DNA of 64,000 bases, taken from the NCBI GenBank assembly GCA_027972325.1, contig JAPMOS010000061.1, forward strand, positions 31,001 to 95,000, given 5' to 3'. The stretch comes from Paratrimastix pyriformis (Eukaryota; Preaxostyla; Paratrimastigidae). The translations under genes and the position numbers were made by a program. The notes under the pieces are model-generated. The model did not search any database. It saw only the letters and a program-made list of their open reading frames with translations, and was not told where the DNA came from. Numbering within the stretch: the first letter of the stretch is position 1; each line of letters begins with the position of its first letter. This document shows positions 1 to 12,200 of the stretch, piece by piece.

Positions 1-763
1 CACCAGCACGGCCTCATCGGGCCGGATGATGAGGCCATAAGGGGCCACATCCTCGGGGGACTCCAGAGACAGGTGGGGCAGGTGCGGGGCCGGGGCCGGG
101 GCCGGGGCCGGGGCCGGGGCCGGGGCCGGGGCCGGGGCCGGGGCCGGGGCCGGGGCCGGGGCCGGGGCCGGGGCCGGGGCCGGGGCCGGGGCCGGGGGCC
201 GGGGACGCCGCATGGGATGCAAAGTTCCGAATCTTCTGGCTGAGGATGTGCGGCTTGTCAATGTGCTCGATCAGGGCATGGCAAAGCTCCAAGCAGAGCC
301 CATCAAGATAGCACCAATCCGGGGCCGATTGCCCCAATCCGGGGCCGGAGAGGAGAACCGGAGGACCGGGAGGAGGGTGCATGTGAGAGCAGGAGATGGA
401 GCTCACAGCCTGGGCGTGGTGGTCCCAGTTGGGGAAGGAGAGTGGAGGTATGGGGCGGGGAAGGTCATGTTCCCAGGGTGCGGACTGAGCGCACTCGAGG
501 AGGAAGGCAGCCGTCTCGACAAGGCCATTGAACGCGGCGTAGTATCGCTTTGCTGCCGGGAAGGCGGGCGGATGCAGGGCCCCCGCGGTATACGCGCGAA
601 GCTGGGAACATTGAGCCTGGGTTACCGTGCAGGGGAGCGAGAGGTTCGCGGCGGCCAGCAGGTCGTCAGACAGAGGGCGTGGTCCCTTGGAGAGGGCGCG
701 CAGTTTCCCCGCAATCTCACTGATCTTCGTGTTGATGCCGTCGTCCCAGTGGGGGTGCTGCAT
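1..763 (-). CDS. hypothetical protein, 3' end not resolved
   Basis: I do not recognise this protein. The minus strand reads from an ATG at 763 (begins MQHPHWDDGINTKISEIAGK) through about 180 residues of ordinary mixed composition, then meets a (GGGGCC)n tract at 85-203. Just before the ATG, a stretch ending in a pyrimidine run and TAG at about 770 looks like an intron acceptor, so an exon probably lies further upstream and the true start may be elsewhere. Past the repeat, another frame (HLSLESPEDVAPYGLIIRPD) looks coding to the window edge. The repeat may therefore be intronic, with a donor of the form GTCCC near 212, although I could not make the phases match. If the repeat is translated in the frame of the upstream exon it encodes Gly-Pro dipeptides. 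Confidence 0.45.
85..203. repeat. (GGGGCC)n hexanucleotide tract, about 19-20 copies
   Basis: The plus strand runs almost perfectly as GGGGCC units. The reverse complement, which is the coding sense of the flanking gene, reads GGCCCC and would translate as Gly-Pro, Ala-Pro or Pro-Arg depending on frame. Whether it is exon or intron is unresolved. Confidence 0.9.
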
Positions 764-1066
764 GATGGGCTCTACAAGAGCGGAAGGGGAAAAAACAGAA
801 AAACAACAGCCCGTCAACAACAAGATCACCTGCCGTGAGCCGAACACCACTTTCCTCGAGTTCAGGTCGGCACGGAGGGATGCGTGCGTGTGTGTTTCGG
901 GGGTGATGGGTATTTTTCTTGATTTCGCGTTCGAGACTCCAGGGCCGTTTCTACTGGTCACGGGTATGTCGAAATGTGATCAGTCATCATCCGATCGCTT
1001 GTCAACAAAAGAAAATAAAATACGGGGGGGATGCAGGGGGAAGAAAACAGCATCATCACACGGACG

Positions 1067-2202
1067 TCACGGACCCAAATCCCGAATGATCTGCACCAGC
1101 TCCTCCGCCCAGAGCGTTGGGAAGGAGGCATGTAGGGCGAACGTGAGCGAGTGGAGCGCCACCCTCACGAGAGCCGGTGCTGGCAGGGTGGTCATGTGCC
1201 ACGCAAAGAAAGCCGCCGCTGTGCCTTCCTGCCTCCGAAGCAGGTCGAAGATCTCAGGAACTGAAGTCCCAGTGTGGAGAAGAAGCCCGATGAAGCGGCG
1301 TCCCTTCAAAAGCTGGGGAGGACAGACCCTTCGGGCCGGCGGCGGCGGCAGTGGGGAGTGCCGTCGAATCGGTGGTGGGGGATGCCGGAGGCGGTGCAAG
1401 TTCCAGAGGCAGGTCGGTGGAGGAGGCGGTGGGGGCTGCGGGGGGAGGCGATCTGGCGACTGCTGCAGGTGAAGTGACCGCTCCCAGGCCGGTCGACTGG
1501 GGCAACTGGAGTGCATTGACCTGGGATAGACTGACGATTTTTTTGGAGAGGCTCTTGAGAGAATGGCCAACCTCCGAAAGGGCAGCCTCGAACTCAATCA
1601 CAATCCCCCATTGCCCACCCCGCGAAGCCACAAGGAGGTCGGGCCGAAGAGTGTCGGGCCGAAGAGTGTCGTCGGGGGTTGGCGGCGGGGTGAAACGGCC
1701 CCGGCGACCGGGGCGATCCTTGGGGAGGCGCACATCACTATGTCCGGGGGAACACAGCGGTAGCAGTGAGAAAGGGGGGCTGAAGCAACATCAACAACAG
1801 ACGCGCGAAAATCTCCGTTCACTGCTTGGAAGAAGGACAGGGCAGCTCGAAGGGCTTGCTCGCCGGGGTTTCGCATCTTGCGCACATTCTGCACTTGACG
1901 GAACGCCAGGCTGATCAGCCGCACCGCGTCGCCTTGAAGGAAGCTCCTTTCGCTGAGGTCGCAGAGTGACCTTGGAAGGAACGGAACCTGGCAGAGGGCT
2001 CGACATCGAACCAAAAAAACGGCACAAACCGCAAAGCCATCGTAAGGGAGGAGGTTAGTTCCTTGAATCAAGGCCTCCCAGAGCTCGCATTGAAGAGGGC
2101 CGAGCGGCTGATGGGGGGGCACTAGCACGAATGTGATTGTGGATAGCAAATCCGAAAAAAGCAAACCTCGAGGGAGCCGATACAGCTCAGAGGAACCTTC
2201 AT
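1067..2202 (-). CDS. hypothetical protein, 5' end not resolved
   Basis: Unrecognised protein in several exons. A GTTTG intron ending CTAG joins an exon reading EGSSELYRLPR to VPPHQPLGPLQCELWEALIQ. A second GTTTG intron follows after PYDGFA. A GTCTG intron then joins a helical stretch (RLISLAFRQVQNVRKMRN) to DVRLPKDRPGRRGRF. A Pro/Ala/Ser linker comes next. The C-terminus is well-composed coding sequence (PEIFDLLRRQEGTAAAFF, then ELVQIIRDLGP and a stop at 1067). One intron near 1460-1540 is uncertain, because a 73-nt or a 16-nt option would each restore frame. Its predicted mixture of alpha-helices gives no functional clue. The first exon may lie upstream of 2202. Confidence 0.5.
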
Positions 2203-3368
2203 CTGTGACGAAGCGAAGTTGGATGAGAGGAAAAGAAAAAAAGAAAAATCATGAAGCAGAAATGCCAGAAGATGGGTGACACGAAAACAAACGACCCAAA
2301 AAAAGCAGAGGTAATAATTCATTTACGACAAAGGCTGGGCAGAATCGAACAGACGAGATAACCATCTTGAAATGGTGCGTTGCAACATGGGGCGTCGACA
2401 TGAAGTTCCCCAGGGTTAGTTATGTACGTTAGCACTCTTTTTCTCTCCTCTAACTTACTACAAAAAGACCAGAATCTACAGCAACCTCAATTCCGAGGTT
2501 CCCTCTCGGAATGTTGCATGGGTTTTCCTGCTCCCCAGGGATTGCGACACTGTAGTTTCACACTGGTTGATTCCATATGTTTTTATTCCAATCAGTTGCG
2601 TTCCTGGTCAAGTCTTTTCTCGTTTTTGGGCCTCATTGTATGGGCTTCAGCGCCGTCCGGCGAGGCGAACCACCTCGTTTCAGCATATTCGGACACGAAA
2701 CAGGATTTAGAAAAATCTGAACCTACGAAATTTTCCTTTTTATCTTTGTTCGCCCGCGGCACTGGGACTGGAACAAGGAGGCCCCGCGGCTGGAGCGCCC
2801 CGTGTGACAGCTGCAGCAAAAAAAAACGGGCGGACCAGCGAAGCAACCATTGAAGGTGCTCCCACGAGCGAAAGCGAGGGAAACCATGTGATATTTCGTC
2901 TGACCCTTGTTTATTGTTGCGGCCTGCGTTGTCCTGGTGGACGCTGCTCGACGATGGTACAGCCCTCGTGGCGTGGCGGTACATACCACACGTCAGGCCA
3001 AGTGGACCTCCACTCCGCAGAGCGACCACCCCGAACCGAAGTCCGCCCGCCTTCAGTGGAGAAAGAAAAAAGAAGAAGAAATTTAAAGCAGCTTTTTTCG
3101 TGCAACTCTAGCAGTCCGTCCTGGAGGACCTGAAGCCGTGGTTTCCCCGGATGGACGTTTGCACGAGAAGGTGGGAGCTCTCTCTTCGGAAACAACCCAG
3201 CACTTGGGGAGTGCGTGTCCGCCCTTCCCACCCAGCACGAGGGGGGACGGGATGGGAAAGAGAAACAGGGAGCCCAAAAAACCATGCTCCTGATCCGGTG
3301 AGAAGCAGTTGGCAGAAGCGAGCACCAAGACTCAGGCTGCGCATTGAAACGACAAATCCCCCACGCCT
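2203..3368. other. no gene called
   Basis: Sequence between the unrecognised gene and IPPK. Open frames exist on both strands (for example plus 2422-2853), but none has the codon character of the neighbouring exons, none can be linked by GTYYG introns, and none resembles a known family. A short hairpin with a tRNA-like T-loop at 2335-2400 does not fold as a tRNA. Some of this may be the 5' end of the gene at 1067-2202 or 3' untranslated sequence of IPPK. Confidence 0.5.
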
Positions 3369-5082
3369 TCAGGACGACGCAGTCAGTGAGCTCTCTTCCA
3401 GGGTGGTCACAGCCTCCAGCAACCGATCTTCAAGCCGTTTCCAGCGTGGGATTCGGCTGTGATGCTTGGCATCAAGGTCAATAACGCGAACACGGCCGGC
3501 TGCCGATCCTGCTGGAAGCCGTGCACCGATTGCAATCAGGAGGGAGCAGTCTACGGAAACAAAGTAATCAACCTGGGCTGAAACCGGATCAAACCTTTTG
3601 CGGTATCCGAACAAAGAAAACAACGCACCTCATTGACCGCAGTGCACCAGTCTTTCAGGGCCCCGTTGTCAAGGTTGTGATTGACTAAAACTTGTGGCTC
3701 ACCCGGGGCCTCGCCCCAAAAAAACCGGAACATGGGCGAAGGCGCCGATTTCGGTCGTTCGTCGACCAAGTTCGCCCCAAACCCCGAGAGTCCGTCAAGA
3801 CTCTTGGGAATTCGGCCGGATCGTGCAAGTTGTTCAAGGCAAATTTGGAGTTCCCCACAACAACAAGAAGTCTCACGCACATGCGCCTCGGCATGCTGAG
3901 CTGTGAGATAGGAGAGGGCCGTTCTGGCAGTGAGATCGGGCTCAAACAACTCGTCCAAAAGAAGAGCCAGTGAGGCTTTGGGAACCTCTCGGCAATTCAC
4001 AGCTCGAAGCAAAAGATTCAGCGTCTCCGGCGAGCCGCCAGGGCGCAAGAATTGATTTAACGTGAGGATGATGGATTCGTACAGGATGCTGATTCGATAA
4101 ATCCCCACCTGATCCAATTGCTGGATTGCCGCTAAATTCACGAGAACCCCGGAATCATGCAGCAAATCGCACGTGGCCACGAGAGCTTCTTCGACTGTCC
4201 TAGAAAAGGAGGGTAATGCCGTGATGAAGACCAGTCCAGACCAGCCAAGAGATCGCAAAGCAAGCTCGAATGAGTCCAATGCGCGAGCAGATCCATGGGA
4301 TGGGAGTGAATGCAAGCAACCATCAACGAAAAGCCGGAAATTGTTTTGTGGACACTCGAAAAGTGCGCGAAGTGAGCGCAAGCGCCTCGCACGATCGGCA
4401 GAGAAAAACGCAACAGGACAGTAAGAGCTGCGGACGTGAGCATCCGGAACACCAGCGCCGAGTTTCAGCGCCTGCATTAGACTGTAGCGACAAAGTGGTC
4501 CAGTGGGGCACCGAAACTCGGGAAAACCGATTTTAGGCTGCGAAAAGGTCAGGATCCAAAATGAATGCGGTGGCGACCTTTATCTCAATGCCTATTGTTC
4601 TGTGGATGGCAGGAATGTTTTCTGGACCAGGAAGAACTGTAGAGTCCTCGAGGAGGACGGCACAGGGATTATGCAGATCGATTGCAGCTGATTCCCGCCG
4701 ACATGCCGGTCGGACCGGCTCGATCGAACTCGCAATCCTTGCCAAAAAAGAAGGCGTGACGTTCACCAGAACCTCCACAGAAAATGAATCCGGTGGTTGA
4801 CAGGTGCGCAGACTGGAGCACTCCCGGAAGGAATAAGATGCTGGAAATGAGACGCAAAAAGTAAATCGTTTGTTGTGCGTTTAGCGATAGGATGTCCCAC
4901 TAATGAGCTTTTCGAAATCCGAAGAACCTTGCCTCTCTAAACCAGGAATATGCCGTCAGGCAAAAAGCTCTCCAGACCAAGTTCTCGGTTGTCCCTGCAT
5001 ATGATAAAACAATGCTACTTCCCCCTTCTGCCTTATAATGCCAAACTGAGGCGGTCATATCGACTTCGAGCAGCTCGAGCAT
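3369..5082 (-). CDS. IPPK: inositol-pentakisphosphate 2-kinase (IPK1)
   Basis: Makes IP6 (phytate) by phosphorylating the 2-position of IP5. Five exons join in frame: 5082-4978, 4936-4814, 4772-4578, 4537-3613 and 3577-3369, for 1557 nt or 518 residues, slightly longer than animal orthologues. The N-lobe begins with the nucleotide-binding strand pair WHYKAEGGSSIVLSY. The family signature EIKPK followed by GF falls across the exon 3/4 junction. The IPK1 motif PQNNFRLFVDG follows, and the C-terminal metal-binding region is VIDLD. Introns start GTCTG, GTCTG, GTCGC and GTTCG and are 35-41 nt long. The gene is head to head with GCP2, with 58 bp between the start codons. Family assignment rests on motif order and wording that match IPK1 throughout. 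Confidence 0.9.
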
Positions 5083-5140
5083 GTTCCCGGCGGATGCGAA
5101 GAAACCCCAGGGTCGTTGGGGTTAACGTCAAGCCGTTGCA
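5083..5140. promoter_or_regulatory. 58-bp divergent promoter, IPPK / GCP2
   Basis: The two start codons face away from each other across only 58 bp, so both promoters and both 5' leaders must overlap here or extend into the opposing coding sequence. No TATA box is visible. It contains TCCCGGC close to the IPPK start. Confidence 0.6.
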
Positions 5141-8100
5141 ATGCCGCCCCAGTCGTTACAGGAGTTCCCTCTCACTTATCAGGAGGTTGTTCTGATCGAA
5201 GACCTTCTGACATCATTGGCTGTATGTTTTTGGTTTGTGCCAAACAAACATCTTTCGTAGGGTCTCGAAGGAAAATACATTAAAATTGATGGTGAGAACG
5301 CTCGTTTTGTTCTGCAAGCTGCTGTTGGTTTGTGATTTGAATTGCTCGATTGCAGCTTATATTTCCATAGATATCTCTTTGGCCGAAATAACTCACAGGA
5401 TTCTCCCGCTCTGCTCGGCTTTTCTTTATCTTTCTCGGTTCAGCACCCTCCGACTCTCCCCTGAGCCTCCAACATCCCCCTCTGTAAAAGTTTCCCCCAC
5501 CAACTTCCGGACCTATGGGACCGTTTGTCACGCGTTGAGCGGGGCTCTGCGAACCACCTTGAAGGTGAGTGTATTGGCCTTGTTCCGCGGCACACTCTCC
5601 CTCTTTAGGACCATCTTGTCTTGGTCACCCAACTCGAGGAATCTTGGCGCCAAGGACAGCTGACCCTCCAGGTCTGCCCTCCTCTTGCCTGTCATGCCAT
5701 CGCCCGAACTCCGACCAGAAACTGCTCTGGTATGTCCAGCCGCACATCCAGCTCCTGGTCTCGCTCGAAAAATTGATGCGAACAGTCGGTGACGGAAACC
5801 TTCGAGGAGTCTGCCGTTGCTTTCAGGGCGGCTCTCATCGTTCCATCATGCAGGGCGAGTTGCTCTCTGTCCTGCACAGCCAGGCGACTTCGGCAGGCGG
5901 GTTTGTCCCTGGTGATGGTTTCGGCTGGCTGGTCTCATCACAGTCGATAGAAGCGCACTCTTTCAACAGGTTTATGGCCATCTCGTCGAATGTGCCTGTG
6001 AACCTTACCTGCGCATGCTTTCCGAATGGATTTACCGAGGTTTCTTCGTTTTGCCCGGGCCTCGGATTGACCTTCTTTCTGTAGGTGTCATTTGCGACCC
6101 TTACCAGGAGTTTATGGTCGAAGAAGTGCGTGCTTTCAGCAAGGACAAGCTGGGGACCGATTACAACGATGGGTTTGCCGAAATCAAATGGAAACTCCTT
6201 CACGCTTTTTCTCGGCAGATACTGGGAACAACGATACCGGGCTCAACGGGAGAGAGCCCCTTCCTTTTTGGTTCCCTTCCTTGAAAAGGTGCTCGTCACA
6301 GGCAAGTATCTGAATGTGATCCGCGAATGCGGCCGGGATATTACATGCACTGACCAGAGTCTGTCCCGTCTCATCGGGGTCTTCTGACATGCCTTCGCTG
6401 TGGAGTTCCGCTGAGGTACGTTTATCAGCAGGCCTCAGACCATAGCTTCGGAGGCCCAATCGAGTCGGCCTATCGCTTTGCCACCCGAAGCTTGTTGGAG
6501 ACCATTATGGAGCGCGACGGGTTGATCAGCCACCTCAAGTCTGGCATGCTTTTGTGGTGGCGCCCTTTCGATCTGTTCTTAGAACCATTCGGAGTTTCTT
6601 TTTTCTTGCTGAGGGTGACTTTTTCGTCCATTTCATGGATCTGGCAGAATGTCTGCTTGACTCACGTGTTTTCTTCACCCCACTGTTTTTCGTAGCCGAG
6701 CTCGCAAAGGAGGCTGGCTCTGTTGTTGTCTCGCGCCTGGCGTCCGTTTTGGAGCAGTCGCTTCGTTCTTGTGCTTCGATCGACAGCCACCGCGAGGATG
6801 TCGGGTTTGTTCTGCGCGGATGAAGTTTGATTGAATCTTTGTAGCGTCGAGATGCTCCCGGAGTCTCTTTTAGACCATCTCCGACGGGTGGAGGAGTTGT
6901 CGCAACGCTCTGCCTTGGGTGCTGGCCCTCTGCCGTCCTCAACTCGTTCTCCTGTCATACCGGCCACCGGCCTCCAGCCCAGAACCGGTTTGTGCGTTCT
7001 TCGCCCTTTCTCCCGATTTTTCCTCCAGGTTTGCACACAGTGGCTCTCACCTACTCGGTGCGCTTCCCCTTGTCTTTGGTGCTCAATCGCAAGTCTCTCG
7101 CCAAGTACCAGCTCATCAACCGCCTCCTGTTTATGGGCAAGGTTCGCGGATCGGCCCCTCGCGCCACTGAAATCTTTTTTAGATGGTTGAAAGGGCCCTG
7201 GGGAAGTCTTGGCGTTTGTTCGGCCGAAATTCTCTGTGGCCAACTGGTCATCCCTTCTTCAATCCCGAATCTTGACTAAAATTCGCTTAGATCCGAGTGA
7301 GCGTCGTGCGGCGATGTGTTATGTGGGGCTTCGCCATCGAATGCAACACTTGGTGCAGAATGTGCTCTACTTCCAGACCTGCGAGATCATCGATCCTCGG
7401 TGGCACGAGATGGAACAGTCTCTTCGCCAGGTCTGCCTCTCTCTGTTTTGGGGTGGTTTGATTGCCTTCTGTCCAGGCGACTACTTCTGACGAAGTCCTC
7501 AACCGTCATGCGGATTTTCTTGATACCTGTTTGGAGCAACTCCTGCTGACCGATATGATGATCATGCCTCTTTTGGTGCGCCTTTTCATGCACTGTTTGG
7601 CTCTGGCCGCTCTGTCCGACAAGATCATTCCACTTTCCGGCCCGGCCCTCACTCCCTCCGGTGAGCCTGGCCATTCGCGGCTGGGCCTTCAGAGGAGCTC
7701 AGGTTTGTTCGTGTTGTTTCTTCTCTTTCTCATTCTCTGGGTAGCCTTTGGTCCCCAGGAAGGCGCCATGTTTATCCGGTCGATTGCACAGTTGGACGAG
7801 GACTTTTCCAAGGGCATGAGCACTTTCATGCAGGCTCTGGCCGAGAGAGTCTGTCTCCCCGCGTGTGATTTCTCGAGTGATCTTGCTCTCAGGCCCAACA
7901 GGTTCGGGCGGGTCATGTGAGCAGTCTCCTGACCCGTTTGGCTTTCAACGGCTTCTATTCGACGCCCAACCCGTCAACCCCGCAAGGACCTTCGCGGCCA
8001 TCGGCCCCCGAGACGCTCTCTCGGCGGTTGGGTCTCGGACCCTCACCCGTCGCTGGTCCCACGGCCAGCTCTTCTCCCCTCCTCTCTCCGCACCCATCAT

Positions 8101-8267
8101 CCGATGTTCCGACCCCGAGCACGACAAGTTCCACCCGCCCCCCGTCGATGTCTCCGCCATTGTCTGCTCGGATGGTTTCTTCTTTGTCCCCGCGGAGTCC
8201 CTCGCTGGCCTCGCAGCTCGTTTCGGAGGATTCGGTCTCCATTACTGCGGAGGGTCGGAGAGAATAG
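5141..8267 (+). CDS. TUBGCP2: gamma-tubulin complex component 2 (Spc97 family)
   Basis: Part of the gamma-tubulin small complex that nucleates microtubules at centrosomes and basal bodies. About sixteen introns of roughly 45 nt, nearly all starting GTCTG or GTTTG, separate exons that follow GCP2 closely. They include LTYQEVVLIEDLLTSL, GLEGKYIKIDGENARFVLQ, HRILPLCS, KLLWYVQP, LRMLSEWIYRG with DPYQEFMVEE (GRIP1 hallmark), TGKYLNVIRECG, GDFFVHFMDLAE, LRHRMQHLVQNVLYFQ, and SSLLTRLAFNGFY in GRIP2. A Ser/Pro-rich tail of about 90 residues ends at TAG 8265-8267. The start at ATG 5141 puts the GRIP1 region almost at the N-terminus, so the long N-terminal extension of animal GCP2 is absent or lies in an unseen exon; IPPK begins only 58 bp upstream. 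I estimate about 800 residues. Confidence 0.93.
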
Positions 8268-8272
8268 AGGGC

Positions 8273-9127
8273 TCAGGACCAGTCCAAGTCGTCGTCGTTG
8301 ATCTCGGGGGCCGAGCCGCCGCCAGTCCCCACGTGAACGGAACGCTTTTCCTCGTAGTGTTCCCGAAGTTGATCGCGCAACTGTGCAGCATCCGGTTTGA
8401 CATCGTCGATCATACCTGCGCCGCCAGAAAAATGGGCACAACTTCTCTTGGGATCACAGACCGGCCCGCTCCAACTCTTCTTCGAGGGCGCTCGTCTGGA
8501 AGTTGTCCCCGCCCTCGAGACCATCAAAGCCAATGAGACTACCGAGAATAAGCGTGTTTCAAGCCGGAAGCAACAGACCGCCCAGTGTTGTTCCCTTTCT
8601 TGAAATAGCAGAGACAGGGGAGAACTTGAACGCGCAGTTTCGCCACGAAGAAGGGAGACTTTTCAACGTTCATTTTCAGTACCTTCAACTCAACATACTT
8701 TTTGGCAACTCTCTATTGGGGATAGCACCCGAAGTTCCCGTGAGATCTCAAAAAGACCTGGAGATGATCATCCAGTAATCGGCAGCGGGCAAAGTCGCTG
8801 TGGAAAAAGTGGACAATGCACTTTTCAGTATGTGTCACCTCATTTAAAAACTCTTGCTCTTGAATCTCTCGCAATTGGCCATGGCCTTCGGAGAGGAGAC
8901 GCTGCGCCATTGATTGCCTGGACAAACCGATCGATGGGAGGACAAAACAACGCAGACTTTTCTTTCATTTCTTGAAGACGCTTTTGTCTCAGCCGTTCCA
9001 GATCGCCATCCCGACCACCGTCTCCGCCCAGATCTGCCATCACAAAATTGAAATATGAGCGAGCCGACTTCGCCTGTTGAAAGCCGGCTAGCCCTTTTGC
9101 AGTTTTGAGGCCAACCGGGCGGCGCAT
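8273..9127 (-). CDS. TXNDC9: thioredoxin domain-containing protein 9 (phosducin-like, APACD family)
   Basis: Phosducin-like co-chaperone of the cytosolic chaperonin CCT, acting in actin and tubulin folding. A basic helix (DLERLRQKRLQEMKEK) leads to EGHGQLREIQEQEFLNEV, then the thioredoxin-like fold with IVHFFHSDFARCRLLDDHL, which has a single Cys where true thioredoxins have CxxC, as in the family. KYVELKVLKMNVE and a C-terminal DDDLDW tail follow. Introns include one of 40 nt starting GTCTG and one of 45 nt starting GTCTTT. The start is uncertain: ATG 9127 and ATG 9040 are in the same frame, and the usual N-terminal helix may lie in a further exon. Its stop is 5 bp from the stop of the convergent GCP2 gene. 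Confidence 0.85.
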
Positions 9128-9269
9128 CTAATGTTGTGATCCTTGGATACTGAGGAGACACCACTTTAAATTCTGACGATCAAATCTCATCCGTTGAGTA
9201 GATTTGAGTTTTGATTGAATTCCTTCCCCCGCAATTTCTCCCCTTCCAGTTGAATATCAGTGAGAGCTG

Positions 9270-12200
9270 TCAACATGGGACTTGTGTTTGCCGGCCGCTC
9301 TTTTGGGCGGTTCTGTGCGGGGAGCCCCCCCACTGGCGGCCCAGAGCAAGGCTCCTTCCGCACCGCCCTCTGGCGGGCCCAACCCCTGAGTGCCTCGTCG
9401 GCGGGAGTTCCTGGACCGTCAGCCTTGCATCAACCGAAGTCCCAGAGGTGCTGGTCAGGCCGTTTGGCCACGTCGAAGCTGATCTCGCGGCGACGAGCAT
9501 GACTCTTTCTCCGCCTTGCGACGGTGGGCCACGACTTCCTGCCGAACGCCCCCCCCCCCCCCCCCCCCCCCCCCCCGTGCCATCTTGGCTGCCTGGGAGA
9601 CACCAGATCTGGGAGCCCTGTGTGGCGCTCTCCAAGCCGACGGAGGCAGGACTATTTTCAATCATCGCAGGAAACAACAGGCAAGAATGGGGAGTCGGGT
9701 GGCGCTCACTCCAAGGTGAGATTTGCCGCCAAAAGACCCACGACGCACCAGGGCTTGGCCCGAATACTGCCTTGATGGCACTCCACCTGGAAGTGAATCG
9801 AAATCACCTCGTTCCAGGCAGGAGGGAGGGTGAGTCTCCATGTGCCATCGCGGGCCGTGAATGGCAGAATCCGGGCCCCTTGAGGGGGCTTGCTCGGGCC
9901 GCCATGCCACCGTTCCCCGTTCGGGAGGGTCACGAGCACATGGAGGCGCCGCGGCCCATCCTCGGAACCTGGAAGCTCGGAGGCGGTGGCCCAGTCATCA
10001 ACGGAGCGGTCTTCTGCCGGCCGGAAGGTGACAGGCTGCAGCCTCAGGATGGGCTGGCAAACGCCAGCGGGCGGAGGCGGCATTTGGAGGAGCGTCTCGA
10101 TGCCCGCTGCCGCTGACATCGGGTGGAAGGCGATCGCAATAAACAGAGGGCCTTCGTTGGGCAGCGGGACAGGTTCCGCCGGCGGAGGACGGCTGGACAC
10201 GGGAGTCGCACCACCGCGCCGCCGGCGACCGTCTTGCCCACGGGCATTTGGCCGCTTGGCGGAGAGCGCAGAAGGCTTCGGGAGCACCCGAAGGACGACG
10301 CCTTCCTCGGGCGTTTCATAACCGGCGTAGGACCCGGCGAACCCTTTGAGCGATTCAAGTGTGCCAACCCAGGCCCCGCACTGGTCCAGGAGGTTGTAGG
10401 GAGCATCGCCCAACCAGGTTTGGCAGCCCCTGGCAGCAACGACGGCCTCCGCTTCTGGCTCGGCGGATGCCGCTGCTTGACCCGGGTCCGGAATGGTCGG
10501 CAGAGCTCCGGTGGCCACCAACGCCCCGGCAAGGGAGGAGGCCGCTTGGAAGATATCCTCAAGGGGATGCGAAGCACCCAAGGAGGAACGCCACGTGGCC
10601 AGTGAGTTGACGAAAATGGGATCAAGGAGGGCGGGCGGGATCGCCTGCTCGAGATCGCTGGGGATGGGGTGATGAGGACTCGGAAAAAGCAGAGGAGGAG
10701 CCAGACAGGAGGGCACGAGAAAACTGCCGGGTGCTGGATGCGTGGGCCACGAACCGGCCCCATTGCCTTCGCCGCTCGGTAAAGGCGACCGAGAGCGAGT
10801 CCCGGGGAAGTCCCTCGACGAGGGCCGCCAGGAATCGGGCCAGGCGAGAGAGTGGGGCAGCGGCGCGACGAGCCCGAACGAGCCAGATGAAAAACATCCC
10901 AATCAGGCAAATGCAAAGGAGAGAGCCAAGGCCGGCAAGCTGACGGGCGAAACTGGATGAGCCGGGACAAGACAGGTTCAAGGGCGGGGCCAGACCACGA
11001 AAATCGTGTAAAGGGTGGCAGAGAACGGCACGGCCGAGCTGACCAGATCGGAGATGGATGCCCATGCGATTCCTTCAGGTGGTGGTTGAGAAGGGAGGGC
11101 GCGGGCAAGACAGACCCAGCCACAGGAGGCACCGGGCCCAGGTGAACTGGGGAGAGGCACAGATGCCGTGCGTCCGGCCGTGTGCGCATTGGTAGATCAG
11201 GGCATAGAGGAGCACCAGGGCCGAGATGACGAGCGTTGCAATGGGGACCAGAAGTCGAGACTATGATGAGAAAAACCGGTCGTGGCGATCACGATGACAT
11301 CCGGACAAACGGACCGTGTGCCCGTAAAACACGGCCAGCAAAGCGAGGACGGCTTTCAGGCAGAGCAAATACACCGAGAAGCCTGCGGTGAAGGCGACAT
11401 CCAGCCCTACGGTTTCGTGGTCTGGCCACTGCAAAACGCCGGAATGCCACTTCACCGGAAACGTCAAAGCACAAACCTGGAAGGTGGAGAGCACGGCCAA
11501 GCACAGGTAGAGCGCCAGGAGCCACGGAGCGAAGAAGGCGACGCTCCGGTGGAGCCCCGTAAAGCAAGTGACCTCAGGATTGATCAGGAGCGAGAACGGG
11601 GGCGACCGGGTGCCGTCCGTGACGCACACCAGTTGTTGTGCGAGCCCCGTGACGATGGGCACGAAAAAGACTCGGCCCAGGAGGAAGGTCAACGTGCGGA
11701 ACCAAGGAGTGGCCGAGTAGGTCCCCACGGGGCGGGCCTTGATAGCGTGATCGCTCTCGGGGGCTGGGAGCAGCAGCTCCATCACGCACGGGATGGTGAT
11801 CACCAGGTAGGTCAGGGCTGCCAACGAGGCGAAGACCGTAAACCCGGAACTGAACCCCAAGCTGCCACTCGCGGGCTGGAACTGCAGCAGCACGGCCCGG
11901 GCGAGCTGGCGCGGCCACTCGACGAGGAGCGCCTGGGAACTTGGGTGGATGCCGGGAAGGTGGTAGAGGAAGCACAGTTGCAGGAGCTCGTAACAGAGAT
12001 AGATGAGCATCAGCACATTGTGCCACGAGAGCTGGACGGCACGGGACGGGTTCGGGATGGCCCACTTGGCCGGCGAACAGAAGGACGACCAGAAGGGGAC
12101 GGTGGCCACGAGGACGGCAACCATCAGGAACGCAAAGACACTCGCCGTGTTGCCGGCCTCGGTCGAATTGGGCGTGATGGCGAAGATCCAGACGAAGGGG

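Noticed and set aside
2331-2410. tRNA-like segment on the minus strand with a TTCGATT loop and an anticodon-like hairpin
   Set aside because: The T stem has mismatches, the apparent anticodon loop has six rather than seven bases, and no acceptor stem can be formed.
2422-2853. Plus-strand ORF of 143 codons as a gene
   Set aside because: Low-complexity, Ser/Leu/Phe-rich translation, no GTYYG-linked exons and no family resemblance.
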